DNA of 64,000 bases from contig CM042160.1 of assembly GCA_023376005.1 (NCBI GenBank), positions 88,308,455 through 88,372,454 of the forward strand, given 5' to 3'. Below, piece after piece: positions 54,050-64,000 of the stretch. Position numbers and translations under genes: made by a program. The DNA comes from Doryteuthis pealeii (Eukaryota > Mollusca > Cephalopoda > Myopsida > Loliginidae). A model generated the notes under the pieces. The model saw only the letters and a program-made list of their open reading frames with translations, ran no database searches and was not told where the DNA came from. Numbering within the stretch: position 1 is the first letter of the stretch; every line of letters begins with the position of its first letter.

Positions 54050-57000
54050 TCCCAACGTGTTGGATTCCCGTTAAATCCGGCATCGGTGCAAATTTTCATC
54101 CTCATTTGGTTTCATTAAACCCAAGCTACATAGCCAATACAATCAAATAAGGACCCAACGTGTTGGATTCCCGTTAATCCGGCATCGGTGCAAATTTTCT
54201 TCCTCATTTGGTTTCATTAACCCAAGCTACATGGCCAAATACAATCAAAAAGGCCCAACGTGTTGTGATTCCCGTTAATCCGGCATCGGTGCAAATTTCA
54301 TCCTCATTTGGTTTCATTAAACCCAACAGCTACATGGCCAAATACATCAAATAAGCAAGCCCAGACGTGTTGGATTTCCCGTTAATCCGGCATCGGTGCA
54401 AATTTTTCTCTCATTTGGTTTCATTAAACCCAAGCTACTAGCCAAATACAATCAAATAAGGCCCAACGTGTTGGATTCCCGTTAATCCGGCATCGGTGCA
54501 AATTTTCATCCTCATTGGTTCATTTAAACCCAAGCTACATAGCCGAAATACAATCAAATAAGGCACAACGTGTTGGATTCCTCTAATCCGGCATCGGTGC
54601 AAAAATTTTCATCCCATTTGGTTTCATTAAACCCAAGCTACATGGCAAATACAATCAAATAAGGCCAACGTGTTGGATTCCCGTTAATCCGCATCGCATT
54701 CGGTGCAAATTTTCATCATCATTTGGTTTCATTAAACCAAAGCTACATGGCCAAATACAATCAAATAAGGCCCAACGTGTTGGATTCCCGTTAATCCCGG
54801 CATCGGTGCAAATTTTCATCTCATTTGGTTTCATTAAACCCAAGCTACATGGCCAAATACAATCAATAAGGCCAACGTGTTGATTCCCGTTAATCCGGCA
54901 TCGGTGCAAATTTTCATCCTCATTTGTTTCATTAAACCCAAGCTACATGCCAAATACAAATCAAATAAAGGCCCAACGTGTTGGATTCCCGTTAATCCGG
55001 CATCGGTGCAAATTTTTCATCCTAATTGGTTTCATTAAACCCAAGCACATGGCCAAATACAATCAAATAAGGCCAACGTGTTGGATTCCCGTTAATCCGG
55101 CATCGGTGCAAATTTTCATCCTCATTTGGTTTCATTAAACCCAAGCTACATGTGCCAAATACAATCAAATAAGGGCCAACGTGTTGGTATTCCCGTTAAT
55201 TCCGGCATCGTGGTGCAAATTTTCATCTCTCATTTGGTTTCATTAAACCCAAGCTACATGGCCAAATACATCAAATAAGACTAAGCCCAACGTGTTGGAT
55301 TCCGTTAATCCACATCGGTGCAAATTTTCATCTCATTTGGTTCATTAAACCCAACTACATGCAAATACAATAAATAAGGCCAACGTGTTGGATTCCCGTT
55401 AATCCGGCATCGGTGCAAATTTTCATCCTCATTTGGTTTCATTAAACCCAAGCTACATGGCCAAATACAATCAAATAAGCCCAACGTGTTGGATTCCCGT
55501 TAATCCGGCATCGGTGAAATTTTCATCTCATTTGGTTTCATTAACCCAAGCTACATGCCAAATACAATCAAATAAGGCCCAACGTGTTGGATTCCCGTTA
55601 ATCCGGCATCGGTGCAAATTTCATCCTCATTTGGTTTCATTAAACCCAAGCTACATGGCCAAATACAATCAATAAGGCCCAACGTTGGATTCCCGTTAAT
55701 CCGGCATCGGTGCAAATTTTCATCCTCATTTGGTTCATTAACCCAAGCTACATGGCCAAATACAATCAAATAAGCCCAACGTGTTGGATTCCCGTTAATC
55801 CGGCATCGGTGCAAATTTTCATCCCATTTGGTTCATTAAAACCCACAGCTACATGCCAAATACAATCAAATAAGGCCAACGTGGTTTGGATTCCCGTTAA
55901 TCCGGCATCGGTGCAAATTTTTCATCTCATTTGGTTTCATTAAACCCAAGCTACATGGCCACAATACATCAAAATAAGGCCCAACGTGTTGGATTCCCGT
56001 TAATCCGGCATCGGTGCAAATTTTTCATCCTCATTGGTTTCATTAAACCAAGTTACATGGCCAAATACAATCCAAAACGTCCAACGCTGTTGGATTCCCG
56101 TTAATCCGGCATCGGTGCAAATTTTCATCTCATTTGGTTTCATTAAACCCAAGCTACTGGCCAAATACAATCAAATAAGGCCAACGTGTTGGATTCCCGT
56201 TAATCCGGCATCGGTGCAAATTTTCATCCTCATTGGTTTCATTAACACCAAGCTACATGGCCAAATACAATCAAATAAGCCCAACTGTTGGATTCCGGTT
56301 AATCCGGCATCGGTGCAAATTTTCATCTCATTTGGTTTCATTAAACCCAAGCTACATGGCCAAATACAATCAAATAAGGCCAACGTGTTGGATTCCCGTT
56401 AATTCCGGCATCGGTGCAAATTTTCATCTCATTTGGTTCATTAACCCAAGCTACATGCCAAATACAATCAATAAGGCCAAACGTGTTGATTCCCGTTAAT
56501 CCGGCATCGGTGCAAATTTTCATCCTCATTTGGTTCATTAAACCCAAGCTACATAGCCAAATACAATCAAATAAGGCCCAACGTGTTGGATTCCGTTAAT
56601 CCGGCATCGTGCAATAATTTCATCCTCATTTGGTTTCATTAAACCCAAGCTACATGGCCAAATCAATCAAATAAGGCCAACGTGTTGGATTCCCGTTATC
56701 CGGCATCGGTGCTAATTTTCATCCTCATTTGGTTCATTAAACCCAGCTACATGCCACAAATACAATCAAATAAGGCCCAACGTGTTGGATTCCCGTTAAT
56801 CCGGCATCGGTGCACAAATTTTCATCCTCATTGGTTTCATATTAAACCCAAGCTACATGGCCAATACAATCAAATAAGGCCAACGTGTTGGATTCCGTTA
56901 ATCCGGCATCGGTGCAAATTTCATCCTCATTTGGTTTCATTAAACCCAAGCTACATGGCCAAATACAATCAAACAAGGCCACACTGTTTGATTCCCGTTA

Positions 57001-60000
57001 ATCCGGCATCGGTGCAAATTTCATACCTCATTGGTTTCATTAAACCAACTACATGGCCAACAATCAAAAAGGCCCAACGTGTGGATCCGTTAATCCGGCA
57101 TCGGTGCAAATTTCATCCTCATTGGTTTCATTAAACCCAAGCTACATAGCCAAATACAATCAAATAAGGCCCAACGTGTTGGATTCCCGTTAATCCGGCA
57201 TCGGTGCAAATTTCATCTCATTTGGTTTCATTAAACCCAAGCTACATGGCCAAATACATAAAATAAGGCCAACGTGTTGGATTCCCGTTAATCCGGCATC
57301 GGTGCAAATTTTCATCCTCATTGGTTTCATTAAACCCAAGCTACATGGCAATACAATCAAATAGACCCAACGTGTTGGATTCCCGTTAATCCGGCATCGG
57401 TGCAAATTTCATCCTCATTTGGTTTCATTAAACCCAACTACATGGCAAATACAATCAAAATAAGCCAACGTGTTGGATTCCCGTTAATCCGGCATCGGTG
57501 CAAATTTTCATCCTCATTGGTTTCATTAACCCAAGCTACATGGCCAAATACAATCAAAAAGGCCAACGTGTTATTCCCGTTAATCCGGCATCGGTGCAAA
57601 TTTTCATATCCTCATTTGGTTTCATTAAACCCTAGCTACATGGCCAAATACATCAAACTAAGGCCCAACGTGTTGGATCCCGTTAATCCCGGCAATCGGT
57701 GCAAATTTCATCCTCATTTGGTTTCATTAAACCCAAGCTACATGCCAAATACAATCAAAAAGGCCGTGTTGGATTCCCGTTAATCCGGCATCGGTGCAAA
57801 TTTCATCTCATTTGGTTCTCATTAAACCCAAGCTACATGGCCAAATCAATCAAAAAGGCCCAACGTGTGGATTCCCGTTAATCCGGCATCGGTGCAAATT
57901 TTCATCCTCATTTGGTTTCATTAAACCCAAGCTACATGGCCAAATACAATCAAAAAGGCCCAACGTGTTGGTTCCCGTTAATCCGGCATCGGTGCAAATT
58001 TTCATCCTCATTTGGTTTCATTAAACCCAAGCTACATGGCCAAATACAATCAAATAAGGCCCAACGTGTTGATTCCCGTTAATCCGGCATCGGTGCAAAT
58101 TTTCATCCTCATTTGGTTTCATTAAACCCAAGCTACATGGCCAAATACAATCAAATAAGGCCCAACGTGTTGGATTCCGTTAATCCGGCATGCGGTGCAA
58201 ATTTTCATTCCTCATTGGTTTCATTAACCAACGCTACCATGGCCAAATACAATCAAATAAAGCCCAACGTGTTGGATTCCCGTTAATCCGGCATCGGTGC
58301 AAATTTTCATCCTCATTTGGTTTCATTAAACCCAAGCTACATGGCCAAATACAATCAAATAAGGCCCAACGTGTTGGATTCCCGTTAATCCGGCAATCGT
58401 GCAAATTTCATCCTCATTTGGTTTCATTAAACCAACTACATGCCAAATACACATCAAATAAGGCCCAACGTGTTGGATTCCCGTTAATCCGGCATCGGTG
58501 CAAATTTTCATCCTCATTTGGTTTCATTAAACCCAAGCTACATGGCCAAATACAATCAAATAAGGCCAACGTGTTGGATTCCCGTTAATCCGGCATCGGT
58601 GCAAATTTCATCCTCATTTGGTTTCATTAAACCCAAGCTACATGCCAAATACAATCAATAAGGCCCAACGTGTTGGATTCCCGTAATCCGGCATCGGTGC
58701 AAATTTTCATCCTCATTTGGTTTCATTAAACCCAAGCTACATGTCCAAATACAATAAATAAGGCCCAACGTGTTGGATTCCGTTAATCCGGCATCGGTGC
58801 AAATTTTCATCCTCATTTGGTTTCATTAAACCCAAACTAACATGCCAAATACAATCAATAAGGCCAACGTGTTGGATTCCCGTTAATCCGGGATCGGTGC
58901 AAATTTTTCATCCTCATTTGGTTTCATTAAACCCAAGCTACATGCCAAATACAATAATAAGGCCCAACGTGTTGGATTCCCGTTAATCCGGCATCGGTGC
59001 AAATTTTCATCCTCATTTGGTTCATTAAACCCAAGCTACATGGCCAAATACAATCAATAAGGCCCAACGTGTTTGGATTCCCGTTAATCCGGCATCGGTG
59101 CAAATTTTCATCCTCATTTGGTTTCATTAAACCCAACTACATGCCAAATACAATCAATAAGCCCAACGTGTTGGATTCCCGTTAATCCGGCATCGGTGCA
59201 AATTTTCATCCTCATATATGGTTTCATTAAACCCAAGCTACATGCCAAATACAATCAATAAGGCCCAACGTGTTGGATTCCCGTTAATCCGGCATCGGTG
59301 CAAATTTTCATCCTCATTTGTTTCATTAAACCCAAACTACATGCCAAATACAATCAAATAAGGCCGAACGTGTTGGATTCCCGTTAATCCGGATCGGTGC
59401 AAATTTTTATCCTCATTTGGTTTCATTAAACCCAAGCTACATGGCCAAATACAATCAAATAAGGCCCAACGTGTTGGATTCCCGTTAATCCGGATCGGTG
59501 CAAATTTTCATCATCATTTGGTTTCATAAACCCAAACTACATGCCAAATACAATCAAATAAGGCCGCAACGTGTTGGATTCCCGTTAATCCGGCATCGCG
59601 TGCAAATTTTCATCCTCATTTGGTTTCATTAAACCAAGCTACATGCCAAATACAATCAAATAAGCGCCCAACGTGTTGGATTCCCGTTAATCCGGCATTC
59701 GGTCAAATTTTCATCCTCATTTGGTTTTCATTAAACCCAAACTTACATGTCCAATACAATCAAATAAGGCCCAAGTGTTGTGATTCCTCTTTCCGGCATC
59801 GGTGCAAATTTTTCATTCCCATTTGTTTCATTTTAACCAAGCTACATGGCCAAATACAATCAAATAAGGCCCAACGTGTGGATTCCCGTTAATCCGGCAT
59901 CGGTGCAAATTTTCATCCTCATTTGGTTCATTTACCCAAGCCTACATGTGCCACAATCAATCAGAATACAGGCCCCAAGTGTCCCAACGTATTGGATTCC

Positions 60001-63000
60001 ACGGTTAATCCGGCATCGGGCAAATTTTCATCCTCATTTGGTTTCATTAAACCCCAAGCTACATGGCCAAATACAATCAAATAAGGCCAACGTGTTGGAA
60101 TTCCCGTTAATCCGGCATCGGTGCAAATTTTCTCTCCTCATTTGGTTTCATTAAACCCAAGCTACATAGCCAAATAAATCAAATAAGGCTAACGTGTTGT
60201 GAATTTGGCGTTAATCCGGCATCGGTGCAAATTTCATCCTCATTTTGGTTTCATTAAACCCAAGCTACATGGCCAAATACAATCAAATAAGGCCCAACGT
60301 GTTGGATTCCGTTAATCCGGCATCGGTGCAAATTTCATCTCATTTGGTTTCATTAAACCCAAGCTACATGCCAAATACAATCAAATAAGGCCCAACGTGT
60401 TGGATTCCCGTTAATCCGGCATCGGTGCAAATTTTCATCCTCATTTGGTTTCATTAAACCCAAGCAACATGCCAAATACAATCAAATAAGGCCAACGTGT
60501 TGGATTCCCGTTAATCCGGCATCGGTGCAAATTTCATCCTCATTTGGTTTTCATTAAACCCAAGCTACATGGCCAAATCAATCAAATAAGGCCCAACGTG
60601 TTGGATTCCCGTTAATCCGGCATCGGTGCAAATTTTCATCCTCATTGGTTTCATTAAACCAAGCTACATGGCAAATACAATCAAATAAGCCCAACGTGTG
60701 TTGGATTCCCGTTAATCCCGGCATCGGTGCAAATTTTCATCCTCATTGGTTTCATTAAACCCAAGCTACATGGCCAAATACAATCAAATAAGGCCCAACG
60801 TGTTGGATTCCCGTTAATCCGGCATCGGTGCAAATTTTCATCCTCATTTGGTTTCATTAAACCCAAGCTACATGGCCAAATACAATCAAATAAGGCCCAA
60901 CGTGTTGGATTCCCGTTAATCCGGCATCGGTGCAAATTTTCATCATTTTGGTTTCATTAAACCCCAACTACATGGCCAAATACAATCAAATAAGGCCCAA
61001 CGTGTTGGATTCCCGTTAATCCGGCATCGGTGCAAATTTTCATCCTCATTTGGTTTCATTAAACCCAAGCTACATGGGCCAAATACAATCAAATAAGGCC
61101 CAACGTGTTGGATTCCCGTTAATCCGGCATCGGTGCAAATTTTCATCCTCATTTGGTTTCATTAAACCCAAACATGGCCAAATACAATCAAATAAGGCCC
61201 AACGTGTTGGATTCCCGTTAATCCGCATCGGTGCAAATTTTCATCCTCATTTGGTTCATTAAACCCAAGCTACATAGCCAAATACAATCAAAATAAGGCC
61301 AACGTGTTGGATTCCCGTTAATCCGGCATCGGTGCAAATTTTCATCCTCATTTGGTTTCATTAAACCCAAGCTACATGGCCAAATACAATCAAATAAGGC
61401 CCAACGTGTTGGATTCCCGTTAATCCGGCATCGGTGCAAATTTTCATCCTCATTTGGTTTCATTAAACCCAAGCTACATGGCCAAATACAATCAAATAAG
61501 GCCCAACGTGTTGGATTCCCGTTAATCCGGCATCGGTGCAAATTTCATCCTCATTTGGTTTCATTAAACCCAAGCTACATGGCCAAATACAATCAAATAA
61601 GGCCCAACGTTGGATTCCCGTTAATCGGCATCGGTGCAAATTTTCAAATTTGGTTTCATTAACAAGCTACATGCCAAATACAATCAAATAAGGCCCAACG
61701 TGTTGGATTCCCGTTAATCCGGCATCGGTGCAAATTTTCATCCTCATTTGGTTTCATTAAACCCAAGCTACATAGCCAAATACAATCAAATAAGGCCAAC
61801 GTGTTGGATTCCCGTTAATCCGGCATCGGTGCAAATTTTTCATCCTCATTTGGTTTCATTAAACCCAAGCTACATGGCCAAATACAATCAAATAAGGCCC
61901 AACGTGTTGGATTCCCGTTAATCCGGCATCGGTGCAAATTTTCATCCTCATTTGGTTTCATTAAACCCAAACATAGCCAAATACAATCAAATAAGGCCCA
62001 ACGTGTTGGATTCCCGTTAATCCGGCATCGGTGCAAATTTTCATCCTCATTTGGTTTCATTAAACCCAAGCTACATGGCCAAATACAATCAAATAAGGCC
62101 CAACGTGTTGGATTCCCGTTAATCCGGCATCGGTGCAAATTTTCATCCTCATTTGGTTTCATTAAACCCAAGCTACATGGCCAAATACAATCAAATAAGG
62201 CCCAACGTGTTGGATTCCCGTTAATCCGGCATCGGTGCAAATTTTCATCCTCATTTGGTTCATTAAACCCAAGCTACATGGCCAAATACAATCAAATAAG
62301 GCCCAACGTGTTGGATTCCCGTTAATCCGGCATCGTGCAAATTTTCATCCTCATTTGGTTTCATTAAACCCCAAGCTACATGCCAAATACAATCAAATAA
62401 GGCCCAACGTGTTGGATTCCCGTTAATCCCATCGGTGCAAATTTTCATCCTCATTGGTTTCATTAAACCCAAGCTACATGCCAAATACAATCAAATAAGG
62501 CCCAACGTGTTGGATTCCCGTTAATCCGGCATCGGTGCAAATTTTCATCCTCATTGGTTTCATTAAACCCAAGCTACATGGCCAAATACAATCAAATAAG
62601 GCCCAACGTGTTGGATTCCCGTTAATCCGGCATCGGTGCAAATTTTCATCCTCATTTGGTTTCATTAAACCCAAGCTACATGCCAAATACAATCAAATAA
62701 GGCCCAACGTGTTGGATTCCCGTTAATCCGGCATCGGTGCAAATTTTCATCCGCATTTGGTTTCATTAAACCCAAGCTACATGGCCAAATACAATCAAAT
62801 AAGGCCAACGTGTTGGATTCCCGTTAATCCGGCATCGGTGCAAATTTTCATCCTCATTTGGTTTCATTAAACCCAAGCTACATGGCCAAATACAATCAAA
62901 TAAGGCCAACGTGTTGGATTCCCGTTAATCCGGCATCGGTGCAAATTTTCATCCTCATTTGGTTTCATTAAACCCAAGCTACATGGCCAAATACAATCAA

Positions 63001-64000
63001 ATAAGGCCCAACGTGTTGGATTCCCGTTAATCCGGCATCGGTGCAAATTTTCATCCTCATTTGGTTTCATTAAACCCAAGCTACATGGCCAAATACAATC
63101 AAATAAGGCCCAACGTGTTGGATTCCCGTTAATCCGGCATCGGTGCAAATTTTCATCCTCATTTGGTTTCATTAAACCCAAGCTACATGGCCAAATACAA
63201 TCAAATAAGGCCCAACGTGTTGGATTCCCGTTAATCCGGCATCGGTGCAAATTTTCATCCTCATTTGGTTTCATTAACCCAAGCTACATGGCCAAATACA
63301 ATCAAATAAGGCCCAACGTGTTGGATTCCCGTTAATCCGGCATCGGTGCAAATTTTCATCCTCATTTGGTTTCATTAACCCAAGCTACATGGCCAAATAC
63401 AATCAAAAGGCCCAAACGTGTTGGATTCCGTTAATCCGGCATCGGTGCAAATTTTCATCCTCATTTGGTTTCATTAAACCCAAGCTACATGGCCAAATAC
63501 AATCAAATAAGGCCCAACGTGTTGGATTCCCGTTAATCGGCATCGGTGCAAATTTTCATCCTCATTTGGTTTCATTAAACCCAAGCTACATGCCAAATAC
63601 AATCAAATAAGGCCCAACGTGTTGGATTCCCGTTAATCCGGCATCGGTGCAAATTTTCATCCTCATTTGGTTTCATTAAACCCAAGCTACATGGCCAAAT
63701 ACAATCAAATAAGGCCCAACGTGTTGGATTCCCGTTAATCCGGCATCGGTGCAAATTTTCATCCTCATTTGGTTTCATTAAACCCAAGCTACATGGCCAA
63801 ATACAATCAAATAAGGCCCAACGTGTTGGATTCCCGTTAATCCGGCATCGGTGCAAATTTTCATCCTCATTTGGTTTCATTAAACCCAAGCTACATGGCC
63901 AAATACAATCAAATTAAGGCCCAACGTGTTGGATTCCCGTTAATCCGGCATCGGTGCAAATTTTCATCCTCATTTGGTTTCATTAAACCCAAGCTACATG
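54050..64000. repeat. 102-bp satellite, array 3 (continues past window)
   Basis: About 97 units: CAAATTTTCATCCTCATTTG, GTTTCATTAAACCCAAGCTA, CATGGCCAAATACAATCAAA, TAAGGCCCAACGTGTTGGAT, TCCCGTTAATCCGGCATCGG, TG. Units at 54-61 kb carry many one-base deletions and insertions, especially in CC, GG and TTT runs, while units after ~62.8 kb are nearly identical. All are in the same orientation. Repeating 34-codon frames on both strands come from the unit length. Confidence 0.97.

Overview
The window is animal, non-coding, repeat-dominated nuclear DNA. It is AT-rich, full of long (TA)n, (CA)n, (GA)n and A-rich tracts, and holds RNA polymerase III-type SINEs, decayed non-LTR retrotransposons and satellite DNA. 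I found no intact host protein-coding gene; almost every open frame is a microsatellite, satellite or transposon shadow. The repeat style (tRNA-headed SINEs, LINE tails ending in ATG or AAT repeats, a CCCGGCGTTG motif beside CTAGCAGA) suggests a marine invertebrate, perhaps a mollusc, but the species cannot be fixed from sequence alone. The labels SINE-1, SINE-2 and repeat X are mine.

Layout. (1) 1-11.7 kb: two diverged copies of one ~5 kb locus (about 1-5789 and 6385-11698) separated by a 100-N gap and a short unshared stretch. (2) 11.7-19.05 kb: repeat X, a GAAA tract, a 5'-truncated LINE with a clear 17-bp target-site duplication, SINE-1 and SINE-2 arrays, and a ~53-bp minisatellite. (3) 19.06-30.36 kb and 30.47-43.97 kb: a second pair of copies of a longer locus, again separated by a 100-N gap, each ending in a 102-bp satellite array. 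(4) 44-54 kb: more palindromic cassettes, a composite LINE tail, a GC-rich 300-bp insertion with target-site duplication, and a 5S-rRNA-like element. (5) 54.05-64 kb: about 97 more copies of the 102-bp satellite, joined to its left flank through a single N.

The most interesting layer is a set of long inverted repeats, many sitting in (TA)n tracts, several of which contain hammerhead ribozyme cores. One (39250-39291, minus strand) has every conserved core nucleotide and perfectly paired stems I, II and III; another family at 6.7-7.1 kb and a third at 40.65 kb are near-complete. Tiny stem III and inverted or tandem arrangement are what is known for hammerheads of Penelope-like retroelements and metazoan retrozymes, but no reverse transcriptase of that class is visible here, so the assignment is inference.

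Caution on assembly. Both 100-N gaps separate paired copies of the same locus, and the second copy from ~30.5 to ~38.3 kb and the satellite from 54.05 to ~61 kb are rich in single-base indels, as expected of unpolished long-read sequence. Some or all of the 'duplication' may be two haplotypes placed in tandem.
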